DNA of 64,000 bases from an uncultured Lachnospiraceae bacterium (GTDB taxonomy: Bacteria; Bacillota; Clostridia; Lachnospirales; Lachnospiraceae). Below the pieces are notes generated by a model, which worked only from the letters and a program-made list of their open reading frames with translations, did not search any database and had not been told where the DNA came from. Positions 43,556 through 53,086 of the stretch are shown here, in pieces. The position numbers and the translations under genes were made by a program. Location: contig CANQPM010000006.1 in the NCBI GenBank assembly GCA_947625775.1, forward strand, positions 1-64,000. The letters are read 5' to 3'. Every line of letters begins with the position of its first letter. The stretch's first letter is position 1.

Positions 43556-44638
43556 ATGAAAAGAATAGCTTTATTTATTAATTCTCTGCAGAAGGGCGGC
43601 TCAGAGCGCGTCATGGCAAATCTCGCGGAGTATTTTCATGGGCGAGGGTATGAGGTCATACTTGTGACACAGTACAAGCGTGAAAATGAGTACGGCATAT
43701 CCCCGCAAATCAGACGGGTGTATTCTGAACCGGAGGAGACCGAGCTGCAGGGAGGCAGGTTAAAAAACTTTATAACAAGATTTAAAAAGCTGAGAGGCAT
43801 TTGGAAAAGCTATAAGCCTGATGTGGTGTTATCATTCCTCGGGAAAAACAATTTAATGGCGATAGCGACGTCTATGTTTCTGCCTGTCAAGACAGCAGTA
43901 TCGGTCCGCGGCGAGCCGACGATGGAATATGAAGGCCGCCTTATGCAGCTTGCCGCGAAATTTATGTTCAGATTTGCGGACGGGGCAGTATTTCAGACAA
44001 GAAAGGCGCTTGCCTTTTTTCCCAAGGCTGTGCAGAAAAAGTCAGTGATGCTGCCAAATCCCTTAAGTTCCCAGTTTTTGAACAGGCGTCATACCGGCGC
44101 GCGCGAAGACATCATAGCGGCGGCAGGGCGGCTTGACGAAAACAAAAACCACGCAATGCTTATCCATGCCTTTGACAAAATAGCGGCTGAGTTTCCGCAG
44201 GTAAAGCTTGTGATATATGGTGATGGCGGGCTTAAAGCGGAGCTGCAGGCGCTTATTGACAGTAAAGGACTTTCGGACAGGGTAACGCTTGCAGGCAGTG
44301 TGACTGACTTGGCGGACAAGATATGCAGCGCAAGGATTTTCGCGCTGACGTCAAACACGGAAGGCATGCCCAACTCGATAATCGAGGCGATGGCGCTTGG
44401 CATACCCGTAGTGTCGACAGACTGTCCATGCGGAGGTCCTGCGGCTCTCATTGAAAATGGGACAAACGGGATTTTGGTGCCGGTAGGTGATGCCTTTGCG
44501 CTTTCGGACGCCTTTAGGCTTATTTTGACGGATACAGAGCTTGCCCAACGCCTTAGTGACAATGCCTACAAAACCTCTGAAGGCTTTGCGCCTGAAAAAG
44601 TCAATAAGGAATGGGAAGAATTTCTGATGAGATTATAG
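43556..44638 (+). CDS. GT4 glycosyltransferase, paralogue of the 39517 enzyme
   Basis: A 360-residue GT-B enzyme: FINSLQKGGSERVMANLAEY near 6-25, AAAGRLDENKNHAML near 181, and the TSNTEGMPNSIIEAMALGIP loop near 262-281 followed by DCPCGGP. It has the same order of motifs as the enzyme at 39517 and may add a similar sugar in a repeated position. It lies between the two AsnB-like genes. Confidence 0.82.
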   Translation: MKRIALFINSLQKGGSERVMANLAEYFHGRGYEVILVTQYKRENEYGISPQIRRVYSEPEETELQGGRLKNFITRFKKLRGIWKSYKPDVVLSFLGKNNLMAIATSMFLPVKTAVSVRGEPTMEYEGRLMQLAAKFMFRFADGAVFQTRKALAFFPKAVQKKSVMLPNPLSSQFLNRRHTGAREDIIAAAGRLDENKNHAMLIHAFDKIAAEFPQVKLVIYGDGGLKAELQALIDSKGLSDRVTLAGSVTDLADKICSARIFALTSNTEGMPNSIIEAMALGIPVVSTDCPCGGPAALIENGTNGILVPVGDAFALSDAFRLILTDTELAQRLSDNAYKTSEGFAPEKVNKEWEEFLMRL

Positions 44639-44673
44639 ACAGACAGTACAAAATCTAAAACGGGGGCAAAAAT

Positions 44674-46581
44674 ATGTGTGGAATTGCGGGCTTTTGCAAT
44701 CGGCCTCAAAACTGGCGGCAGGGTATAGAAAAAATGAATGAAAGAATGTACCACCGCGGTCCCGACGCGGGCGGCGTGTGGGCAAATGAGAACGCGGACG
44801 TGGTTCTGGGGCACAGAAGGCTTGCGATAGTGGATTTGTCGGAAACCGGGGCGCAGCCGATGCAGTCGGCATCGGGGAGATATGTCTGCGTTTATAATGG
44901 CGAGATATATAATTACAAAAAGCTCAGAAACAAGCTCATAGCAGAGAAAAAAGTCACGGCGTTTCGCGGCACGTCAGACACCGAGGTGCTTTTGGAGGCG
45001 TTTGAGGCATATGGCGTGAGGGAGACAATAGCCATGTGCAAGGGAATGTTTGCGATAGCCCTCTATGACAGGCAGACTAGGCGGCTCACGCTTATAAGGG
45101 ACAGAATAGGTGAAAAGCCGCTTTACTATGGCTTTGTAAACGGCAGCTTTGTCTTTGCGTCGGACATAGGCAGCATCAGTGCGCTTGAAGGCTTTAATAA
45201 TGAGATAGACACAGGGGTGCTGCAGTTATACTTTATCCATGGCTATATTCCCGCGCCGTATTCAATATACAAGGATGTATACAAGCTTGACGCGGGCTGT
45301 ATGCTGGAGATAGACGCGCCCTATGACAAGGGAGAGATAAGCGCATACTGGTCTGTAAGAGAGGCGGCAAAATATGGACAGGCGCATCCTTTTAAGGGAA
45401 CGAGAAAAGAAGCGGCTGACGAGCTTGAGAGGCTTTTGAAAGAGGCGGTAAGCGGGCAGATGGTGGCGGATGTGCCCGTAGGGGCTTTTTTGTCCGCAGG
45501 AATTGACAGCAGTACGATAGTGGCGCTTATGCAGGCGCAGTCACAGGGCAGGGTGCGCAGCTTTACGATAGGAATGGACGACGAAAAGTACAATGAAGCG
45601 GCATATGCGGCGGAAATAGCAAAGCATTTAGGCACAGAGCACACAGAGCTCTATATATCGGCAAAAGACGCAAAGGAGGTCATACCAAAGCTGTCATGGA
45701 TATACGGCGAGCCCTTTGCGGATTCATCTCAGATACCGACATACCTTGTAAGCCGCATGACGCGCCAGCACGTTACAGTGTCGCTCAGCGGCGACGCGGG
45801 TGATGAGTTGTTCTGCGGCTACACGTCATACTCGTCAATCGAGCGCATATGGAATAAGATGAAGGGCTATCCGTATGGGATCAGAAAGCTCTGCAGCAAT
45901 ATGCTTACGAGCTTTCCCCTGATTAAAAACAATCAGATATTGCAGACAAAATCATATCTGCTGGGCGCGAAATCTCCCGAGCATTTATACGAGCTGTCAA
46001 ATGCTCAGGAGGCGTCAAATCTTAATATAGCGCTTGAAAGGTCTGTCTACCCATACAAGCACAATCAACAGCCTTATGGTGATTTGCAGGATACGCAGAG
46101 CCGCATAATGCTGATGGACATGGAGGTATATCACCCCGACGACATACTTGTAAAGGTGGACAGGTCCGCAATGGCTGTGTCGCTGGAAACGCGCGTGCCT
46201 ATGCTTGACAAGGATGTTGTGGAGTTTGCCTGGACTCTGCCGATTGAGTACAAGAAGCAGGGCAATGAAGGCAAGCTTGTGCTGAAGGACGTGCTGTACA
46301 GATATGTCCCTAAGGAAATGATGGACAGGCCCAAAACAGGCTTTGCAATCCCCATAACAAAATGGCTGAGGGAGCCTGAGCTGCGGGACTGGGCGGAGGC
46401 GCTGCTTGACGAAAAACTGATTGAAAAGCAGGGAATACTGAATGCCAGAGAGGTCAGGCGCATATGGACGGACTTTATTGAAAACGGAAACTGGCGTATA
46501 CAGATATGGTATATGCTGATGTTCCAGAGCTGGCTTGCGGGGCAGAATGGCAGCCGGCAGATTTGCGGACAGTTTCTGTAA
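44674..46581 (+). CDS. AsnB-like glutamine amidotransferase, copy 2
   Basis: A 635-residue paralogue of copy 1 with Cys2, RGPDAGG near 27, YNGEIYNY near 77 and a PP-loop SAGIDSS at 274-280, where Ala stands in for the usual first Gly. That change is seen in other polysaccharide-cluster members. C-terminal RPKTGFAIPITKWL is intact. Two amidotransferases suggest two carboxyl-bearing residues or two positions to be amidated. It ends the region; a terminator follows 12 nt downstream. Confidence 0.78.
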   Translation: MCGIAGFCNRPQNWRQGIEKMNERMYHRGPDAGGVWANENADVVLGHRRLAIVDLSETGAQPMQSASGRYVCVYNGEIYNYKKLRNKLIAEKKVTAFRGTSDTEVLLEAFEAYGVRETIAMCKGMFAIALYDRQTRRLTLIRDRIGEKPLYYGFVNGSFVFASDIGSISALEGFNNEIDTGVLQLYFIHGYIPAPYSIYKDVYKLDAGCMLEIDAPYDKGEISAYWSVREAAKYGQAHPFKGTRKEAADELERLLKEAVSGQMVADVPVGAFLSAGIDSSTIVALMQAQSQGRVRSFTIGMDDEKYNEAAYAAEIAKHLGTEHTELYISAKDAKEVIPKLSWIYGEPFADSSQIPTYLVSRMTRQHVTVSLSGDAGDELFCGYTSYSSIERIWNKMKGYPYGIRKLCSNMLTSFPLIKNNQILQTKSYLLGAKSPEHLYELSNAQEASNLNIALERSVYPYKHNQQPYGDLQDTQSRIMLMDMEVYHPDDILVKVDRSAMAVSLETRVPMLDKDVVEFAWTLPIEYKKQGNEGKLVLKDVLYRYVPKEMMDRPKTGFAIPITKWLREPELRDWAEALLDEKLIEKQGILNAREVRRIWTDFIENGNWRIQIWYMLMFQSWLAGQNGSRQICGQFL

Positions 46582-46592
46582 GGCTCTAAATA

Positions 46593-46620
46593 AAAAGGAA
46601 TGGAGAAATCCGTTCCTTTT
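46593..46620 (+). terminator. intrinsic terminator after the second AsnB-like gene
   Basis: A 12-bp stem (46593-46604 with 46609-46620) with a GAAA tetraloop, one G-T wobble, and TTTT at its 3' side. The following 200 nt are very A+T-rich, have no gene, and probably hold the promoter for the next block (a weak TTGAAA / TATATG pair at 46713-46739 was seen). Confidence 0.65.
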
Positions 46621-46818
46621 AATAGTATAGAAATGCTTTATTTTTGGTAAGTTGTAATGTTTTATGTAAAAAAAAAGGAAAATTATGTGCATTATGTAAT
46701 ATATACATAAAATTGAAAATCGTTTAGAATTAATATATGTGGATATTATTTAAGAATATGTCATTTCTTTCAAACTATTGATTGGTATGCGTACTAAGGC
46801 ACGCAAAGGGGTATAAGA

Positions 46819-48423
46819 ATGAAACCTTTTAAGAAATTAAATGTTCCTGAATGGGTTACGGCAGGCGCTGCTTTTATTTATTATATAATAATGGCATTGT
46901 ATAAGCTCACCTATGCTCCTATTTGGCAGGATGAGGCAATGGAGTTCTATTGTTCGGTACCTGTAAAGGGACCAATCAGGGGAGTTACGGAATATGCCGA
47001 TATGTATGAGCGGATAGCTGGAATCCAACAGCAGCCACCGCTCTATAATTGGATAATGTGTATTTGGCTGCAAGTCAGTGAAAATGAATGGTGGTACCGT
47101 TTTTCGAGTGTTGTAATGGGTTTTGTGGCAGCTTTAGGCCTGTATTGTGTCATCAGAAAGATGTGCAGCCGATATGCTGCGGCTCTCAGCGTGATTATAT
47201 TTTCCAGCATTTATATAATAATGTATTATATAAAAGAGGCATCAGAGTATGCTATGCTGCTGATGGTTATGTTTTGGCTTATTTATGTATATATGCTGAT
47301 TTGCGAGAGGGCTGCGGCAAATAAGCTTGTTATATTTACGATATTATGTGTGCTTTCTGTCTATACGCATTATGGGGCGGCGTTTGCGGTTGTTCCAATG
47401 GCAGCCAGCGTGCTAATGGTTCTGGCAATGCATAAGGATTGGGGAAAATTTAAGGCAATGCTCTGTGCGGACATAGCAGTGGTGCTGTTTTTCGGTATTC
47501 CGCTGTTATTACTCTTTTTAATGCCTCAGTCAAAGAATCCTGTTTCTGCGCTGTCAATCAATCAGGAAATAATAATTGAGAACGGAAGCCTGATAGGCGA
47601 CTTCTTTTTCAGCATAGCCAGCGTATTCAGGTGGTGCGTGCTTGACATAGACCGCGATACGGAAAAAATAGGCATAATTGTGGACTTGTTGGGCATTGTT
47701 ATTTTTGCGATTATTATTTTTGTGGTTATTAAAACGAAGAAAAAGGGCATACGCCCGTTTTTCTGGTGCAATGTTGCCGTATTTATGTTTTATTATATAG
47801 TAACTAAGCTTAATTTATATGCTTACGGCTGGTATGGAAACAGATATAATATGTTCATATTTCCAATGTGGTTTGTGATGATAACAGTAGCGCTGTATGA
47901 ATTTGTCGTCATCATAAGACAGTCGGACAGGAAAATAATGCTTCGGGCGGCAGCCGTTATTCAATGCGCAATGCTTGCGGCGTCAGTACTGTACTGTATG
48001 TATGGGGATTATAGGGTAAGCTGCCACTGGTGGAAGACGGATCTGCGCGCTATAGTTGACAGATGGTACAAGGAGGAGGGCTATAAAGCGCCTACGCTTG
48101 TCGATTACCATCAAAGATATGCGTTTACCTATTATTTTACGCATAACGCGCTTTATGATGAAACGCAGTGGGAAAATGTCAGCTGGAATGATGATATAGC
48201 GCCAGACTCGGCAGATTCCGTGGGCGTATGGCAGAAATATATATATGAGACATATGACGGCGAGCTTCCTGATGAACTTTATTTTGTGACAGGCCAATAC
48301 AATGAGTTTGTGGAAGCGTTTGAAAAACTGGGGTATGATGCTGATGATGAGGTTGACACAACCGCCAAGCTTTATCATATGGTGTATAATCCAGACAAGC
48401 CTCAGATATTGGAGATTGAATAA
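46819..48423 (+). CDS. GT-C glycosyltransferase of the PMT/ArnT-like group
   Basis: A 534-residue polytopic protein. The first outer loop carries WQDEA (D38/E39), the catalytic acidic site of GT39/GT83 enzymes, and QQQPPLYNW at 70-78, the match of the HPPLYY-type motif. About ten helices follow, then a soluble C-terminal domain from about 400. It should transfer a sugar from a polyprenyl-phosphate donor outside the cytoplasm. The ATG at 46819 has AAAGGGG upstream. It is the first gene after the terminator. Confidence 0.72.
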   Translation: MKPFKKLNVPEWVTAGAAFIYYIIMALYKLTYAPIWQDEAMEFYCSVPVKGPIRGVTEYADMYERIAGIQQQPPLYNWIMCIWLQVSENEWWYRFSSVVMGFVAALGLYCVIRKMCSRYAAALSVIIFSSIYIIMYYIKEASEYAMLLMVMFWLIYVYMLICERAAANKLVIFTILCVLSVYTHYGAAFAVVPMAASVLMVLAMHKDWGKFKAMLCADIAVVLFFGIPLLLLFLMPQSKNPVSALSINQEIIIENGSLIGDFFFSIASVFRWCVLDIDRDTEKIGIIVDLLGIVIFAIIIFVVIKTKKKGIRPFFWCNVAVFMFYYIVTKLNLYAYGWYGNRYNMFIFPMWFVMITVALYEFVVIIRQSDRKIMLRAAAVIQCAMLAASVLYCMYGDYRVSCHWWKTDLRAIVDRWYKEEGYKAPTLVDYHQRYAFTYYFTHNALYDETQWENVSWNDDIAPDSADSVGVWQKYIYETYDGELPDELYFVTGQYNEFVEAFEKLGYDADDEVDTTAKLYHMVYNPDKPQILEIE

Positions 48424-48443
48424 AAGGGCAATAAGGAAAGCGT

Positions 48444-49343
48444 ATGGTAATAATACATGTAATGGGCGGTCTTGGCAATCAGCTTTATCAGTATGCGATA
48501 TCTGAAAAGCTCAAATCGCTCGGAAAAGAAGTAAAACTGGATTTTTATGCCTATAAATATGCGCAGGGAGATGAAAAGGAATGGCGCAGGCTTGAACTGG
48601 ACCGTCTTGAAGGGCTTGGGTATGAGGAGTGTACTTTAAAAGAGCATATTATGTACAGGGACAGCAGCATGAAGACAGTGGACAGGATACGCAGAAGGCT
48701 GTTTGGCAGGCGTGACAGGACTGTAAGTGAAAACGGCGATTACATGCCTGAGATATATCAGATGGACAATGTATATCTGTATGGCTTTTGGGGCTGCGAG
48801 AAATACTACGAGGACATTATTCCGTTACTGCAGCAGAAAATACATTTTCCCAAAAGCAACAATCCTCAAAATGCGCAGGCTGCGGCAGCTATGGGCAGCG
48901 AACAGTCAGTCAGCGTGCATATAAGGCGGCAGGATTACCTTACAGTAGCCGACGGCAGGCGGTATATGGACATATGCACAAAAAAGTATTACCGCGCGGC
49001 TATGGAATATATAAATAAAAGGGTGCAGAAGCCGGTGTATTATATATTTTCAGATGATTCAGAGTATGTAAAGCGGCATTTTAATGAGGACAATATGCGG
49101 GTGGTTGACTGGAATACCGGCGGGGACAGCATGTATGACATGGAGCTTATGAGCCGCTGCAGGCACAATATCTGCGCTAACAGCACGTTTAGCATATGGG
49201 GGGCAAGGCTTAATAAGAACCCGCATAAGATTATGATACGCCCGCTGCGTCATGACAATTATGAGAAGACCAGCGTCAGCGAGACAGCCGACTATTGGAA
49301 AAACTGGATTTTAATTGATGCTGACGGCAATATATGCCGATAG
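48444..49343 (+). CDS. GT11 alpha-1,2-fucosyltransferase-like enzyme
   Basis: A 299-residue protein with GGLGNQLYQYA (about 8-18) and the GDP-fucose-binding HIRRQDY (159-165), the HxRRxDY signature of GT11, and a CANSTFSIWGARL stretch near 251-263. It would fucosylate or add a similar sugar with GDP donors. No GDP-fucose pathway genes are in the window, so the donor must come from elsewhere. ATG 48444 follows AAGGAAAG. Confidence 0.82.
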   Translation: MVIIHVMGGLGNQLYQYAISEKLKSLGKEVKLDFYAYKYAQGDEKEWRRLELDRLEGLGYEECTLKEHIMYRDSSMKTVDRIRRRLFGRRDRTVSENGDYMPEIYQMDNVYLYGFWGCEKYYEDIIPLLQQKIHFPKSNNPQNAQAAAAMGSEQSVSVHIRRQDYLTVADGRRYMDICTKKYYRAAMEYINKRVQKPVYYIFSDDSEYVKRHFNEDNMRVVDWNTGGDSMYDMELMSRCRHNICANSTFSIWGARLNKNPHKIMIRPLRHDNYEKTSVSETADYWKNWILIDADGNICR

Positions 49344-49360
49344 GCTGAAAGGTGCGGAAA

Positions 49361-50431
49361 ATGCCTGTTTCAAAAAAGGACGAGCTTATATCAATAATCG
49401 TTCCAGTGTACAATATGGAAAAGTATTTGGAGCGGTGTGTTAAATCCATATTGGCGCAGACGTATAACAGAATAGAGGTAATACTTGTCGATGACGGCTC
49501 AACGGACAATTCGCCTGCAATGTGCGACAGTTATGTACTAAAAGATTCACGCATACGGGTTGTGCATAAGCCAAACGGAGGGCTTTCAGATGCGAGAAAC
49601 GCAGGGCTTGCCGTGGCGTCAGGGGATTATATAGGGTATGTGGACAGCGATGACTGGATAGAGCCCGATATGTATGAACGCATGTACAGGGCATGCGTGG
49701 AAAATGAGGCGCAGCTTGCTGTCTGCAGGTATGCATGCGAGACGGACAAGGATAAGACGGATAAAAATGACAACGAAAAAATGCCGGAATCATACGCTGG
49801 CATAAATAATGACGTGATACCGCTTTCAAGGGATGAACTGTTAAAAATATACATTTGCGGGCACGACAGGTTTATAATATATAATTCCGCATGGAGTAAG
49901 CTGTACAGGCGTGATTTGGTGGAGGGCATGCTTTTCCCCAAGGGGAGGAATTCCGAGGACATAATGTACACGACGCGGGCATTCTGCCGATTGGACAAGG
50001 CGGTATATGTAGACAAGGCGCTGTATCATTATGTGCTTGACCGCAAGGACAGCATTATGAACGTGGCAAGGGGTGAGCGGATGTTCCGTGATGAGATTCC
50101 GTTCTGGCGCGAGCATATCCAGTGCATACGTGATATGGCGTCAGAAGAAATGGCGGACTTGGCGGCATATTATTTTTGGCGCAGGCTCTTGTTTTATTAT
50201 ATGGACATGAAAAAATCGGGCGGAGAAAATGAAAAATACGCCTGTAGGCTTGTGGATGAGATTAAATCTGACAAATTGGAAATTAACCGCATATATAAAA
50301 GCGGCATAGTGTCTGGCGGAGATAAAGCAAGAATGAGGCTTTTCATGTTCAGCCCCCTGCTTTATGCAAGGACGGCAGGCATCTATGATAATGTGGTAAT
50401 TCCGCTCAGGCAGCACATCAAGGAGGGCTAA
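49361..50431 (+). CDS. glycosyltransferase family 2
   Basis: A 356-residue GT-A enzyme with SIIVPVYN (11-18), LVDDGSTDNSP (42-52) and the metal-binding VDSDDWIEPDMYE (94-106), plus a second domain typical of EpsH/CpsJ-type enzymes. ATG 49361 is preferred over GTG 49352 because GAAAGG at 49347-49352 then has proper spacing. It ends one base before the MBOAT start, as the GT2 at 5103 precedes the first MBOAT. Confidence 0.83.
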   Translation: MPVSKKDELISIIVPVYNMEKYLERCVKSILAQTYNRIEVILVDDGSTDNSPAMCDSYVLKDSRIRVVHKPNGGLSDARNAGLAVASGDYIGYVDSDDWIEPDMYERMYRACVENEAQLAVCRYACETDKDKTDKNDNEKMPESYAGINNDVIPLSRDELLKIYICGHDRFIIYNSAWSKLYRRDLVEGMLFPKGRNSEDIMYTTRAFCRLDKAVYVDKALYHYVLDRKDSIMNVARGERMFRDEIPFWREHIQCIRDMASEEMADLAAYYFWRRLLFYYMDMKKSGGENEKYACRLVDEIKSDKLEINRIYKSGIVSGGDKARMRLFMFSPLLYARTAGIYDNVVIPLRQHIKEG

Positions 50432-50432
50432 G

Positions 50433-51896
50433 TTGCTTTTTAACTCATATATATTTGTTTTTATATTTTTGCCGCTGGCGGTTACGGGATATTACTGGCT
50501 GCACAAGATTGGAAAGCCAAAGACGGCTCTATGTTTCCTGCTTATTATGTCAATGTGGTTTTACGGCTACAACAGCGTAGAGTATCTGTTTATGCTGTCG
50601 GTAAGCATTATTTTAAATTATGCAGTCGTGCAGCGAATGAGGAAAACATCAGGGCTGGGCAGAAGACGCATCATGCTTATGGCAGGGCTTGCAGTTAATA
50701 TTGGAATATTGTTTTACTTTAAGTATTATGATTTTTTTGCCGAAAATGTAAATTTAGCGTTTAAGACAGATTTTAAGCCGCTTGGGCTTATGCTCCCGCT
50801 TGGCATCAGTTTTTACACTTTCCAGCAGCTATCATATGTCATAGATTCATACAGAAATGAGTGCGAAAACTACAGTTTTTTGGAATATGCCTCGTATGTG
50901 TCGTTTTTTCCACAGCTTATAGCAGGACCGATTGTGTACCACAATGAGCTGATACCAGCGCTTAAAGACAAGGCGAACCACAGACCGAATTATGAAAACT
51001 TAAGCCGCGGTATATATGCTTTTGCGCTGGGGCTTGCGAAAAAGGCGCTTATAGCGGATACCTTTTCAAAGGCGGTTGCCGCAGGGTATGGCAACATAGG
51101 TGATTTAAACACGGTGAGCGTCATCACGGTGATGATATGTTATTCTATGCAGATATATTTTGATTTCAGCGGCTACTGTGATATGGCATACGGCATAGGG
51201 TATATGTTCAACGTCAGGCTGCCAGTAAACTTTAATTCGCCGTATAAGGCGGCGTCAATCTCGGAATTTTGGGACAGGTGGCATATGACGCTGACGCGTT
51301 TTTTTACCAAGTATGTCTATATACCACTTGGCGGCAGCAGAAGGGGTAAGGCAAGGACATATATAAATGTCATGATTGTATTTTTGGTAAGCGGCATATG
51401 GCATGGAGCTAATTGGACATTTATTCTGTGGGGCATAATAAATGGCATAGGCAACGTGTTTGATAAGGCTTTTGGGAAATTTTTCCGATGGGTGCCGCGC
51501 GCGGTCGGTGTTGCGCTTACATTTTGTTTTTCAACGATGGCATGGAGCCTTTTCAGGGCTGATTCAGTAAGCGATGCATTGAGGCTCTGGAGGCATTTGG
51601 GAGAGCGCGGCGATAATATGCTCTATGCTCCGATTACAGATGCGTTTAATGATTTGATTGAAGTAAAAATGCTCTGCAGGATAGGTTTTGGCGGTTTGGT
51701 GGAGAGGCTGCCGTATGCGCCCCTGTTGCTGTTTATGACTGTTGCCGTACTGTCCTGCTTTCTGCTGAAGAATACGCAGGAAAAGACGGCGGGAATGAGA
51801 TTTAACGGCAGGGAGATTATTACTGTCATAGTTTTGGTTATGTGGAGTATTCTGTCTATGTCAGACGTAAGCGAATTTCTGTATTTCAATTTTTGA
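50433..51896 (+). CDS. MBOAT family O-acyltransferase, copy 2
   Basis: A 487-residue polytopic protein of the AlgI/DltB group, with FFPQLIAGPIVYHNEL, the EFWDRWHMTLTRFFTKYVYI region (20 residues) and SGIWHGANW with catalytic His324. It shares fold and position with the MBOAT at 6230 but is clearly diverged. The start is TTG 50433, 5 nt after AGGAGGG. The next gene encodes its likely SGNH-type partner. Confidence 0.85.
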   Translation: MLFNSYIFVFIFLPLAVTGYYWLHKIGKPKTALCFLLIMSMWFYGYNSVEYLFMLSVSIILNYAVVQRMRKTSGLGRRRIMLMAGLAVNIGILFYFKYYDFFAENVNLAFKTDFKPLGLMLPLGISFYTFQQLSYVIDSYRNECENYSFLEYASYVSFFPQLIAGPIVYHNELIPALKDKANHRPNYENLSRGIYAFALGLAKKALIADTFSKAVAAGYGNIGDLNTVSVITVMICYSMQIYFDFSGYCDMAYGIGYMFNVRLPVNFNSPYKAASISEFWDRWHMTLTRFFTKYVYIPLGGSRRGKARTYINVMIVFLVSGIWHGANWTFILWGIINGIGNVFDKAFGKFFRWVPRAVGVALTFCFSTMAWSLFRADSVSDALRLWRHLGERGDNMLYAPITDAFNDLIEVKMLCRIGFGGLVERLPYAPLLLFMTVAVLSCFLLKNTQEKTAGMRFNGREIITVIVLVMWSILSMSDVSEFLYFNF

Positions 51897-51983
51897 TATT
51901 TACGCATTTTATTTTATGATGGGGGTATTTGTGCGTCGTATGGGGCGTTTTATAAATGTTTATGATGGAATTTGGTGTTTTTT

Positions 51984-53060
51984 ATGGATGACAGGCAAAA
52001 AAATTATTATAAATGGTTTAAGAAGTGCATAACAGCCCTGATTGCGGCGGTGGCAGGTTCGTTTGCCCTTTTCTGGGTGATAGATCCGTATTTCCATTTT
52101 CATAAGCCGTTTGGATTTATTTCATACAGGCTGTATGACGAGCGTTATATAAATGACGGGATTTCAAGGCACTTTGATTATGACATGATTATTACGGGGA
52201 CATCAATGGCGCAGAATTTTAAGACGAGCGAAGCGGACAGGCTTTTCGGTGTAAGGGCTGTTAAGGAAACCTTTTCCGGAGCCGATTACAATGAGCTTTC
52301 GGAAAATCTTGAAAGGGCGTTAAAATACAACGGCAATCTGAAATATGTCATATGGACAATGGATTTTAACTCGCTTATGCGCGATAAGGATTATAAGGCG
52401 TATGAAGGCTATCCGACATATCTGTATGACGACAATCCGTTTAATGATGTATCGTACGTGTTCAACAAATCAATATGGTATCATGGCGTAATGACGAATT
52501 TATATATGACCTTGGCGGATAAGCCTAGCACCACTTTTGACGAATATTCCTCATGGGAAAAGGAAACGGGCTATGAGCACATCATGGAAACATATGACCG
52601 TTGGGAGGAAAAGGCGGATATGGCACCAGGGCTTAATGATGATGATAGGATAATGGTTGAGCAGAATGTCAGGCAGAACTTCATAGAGCTTGTAAATAAG
52701 CATCCTGATACGACTTTTTATATTTTCTATACTCCGTACAGCATTGTCTGGTGGGATTTTATGAACCAGGAAGGCATGATGAGAATGCAGTTTGACGCTG
52801 AACTCATTGCGACGGAGCTTTTTCTTGAGTGCCCTAACGTAAAGCTGTTTAATTTTTATGATAAATATGATATAATTACTAACTTAGACAACTATAGGGA
52901 TAAGGAGCATTATGGTCCGCATATAAATTCAAAAATACTTGAGTGGATAGCGGCTGGCGATGGGCTTGTCACAAGGGATAATTATCTGGAGCGGCTTAAG
53001 GCTGAGGAGGATTATTACCTTGGTTATGATTATGAGAGTATTTTCAGACAGTATAAGTAA
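51984..53060 (+). CDS. SGNH-like membrane-anchored partner of MBOAT copy 2
   Basis: A 358-residue protein with one N-terminal helix (about 15-35) and an outer domain starting DYDMIITGTSMAQNF (about 65-79), where the nucleophile Ser would be. EHYGPHINSKI near 310-320 gives the closing Asp/His region. The family often follows MBOAT genes in Clostridia and completes acyl transfer to glycan. ATG 51984 is used; the frame is open from TTG 51972. The ribosome site is weak. Confidence 0.65.
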   Translation: MDDRQKNYYKWFKKCITALIAAVAGSFALFWVIDPYFHFHKPFGFISYRLYDERYINDGISRHFDYDMIITGTSMAQNFKTSEADRLFGVRAVKETFSGADYNELSENLERALKYNGNLKYVIWTMDFNSLMRDKDYKAYEGYPTYLYDDNPFNDVSYVFNKSIWYHGVMTNLYMTLADKPSTTFDEYSSWEKETGYEHIMETYDRWEEKADMAPGLNDDDRIMVEQNVRQNFIELVNKHPDTTFYIFYTPYSIVWWDFMNQEGMMRMQFDAELIATELFLECPNVKLFNFYDKYDIITNLDNYRDKEHYGPHINSKILEWIAAGDGLVTRDNYLERLKAEEDYYLGYDYESIFRQYK

Positions 53061-53086
53061 AACAATAGTAAATGAGGAGAAGGATG

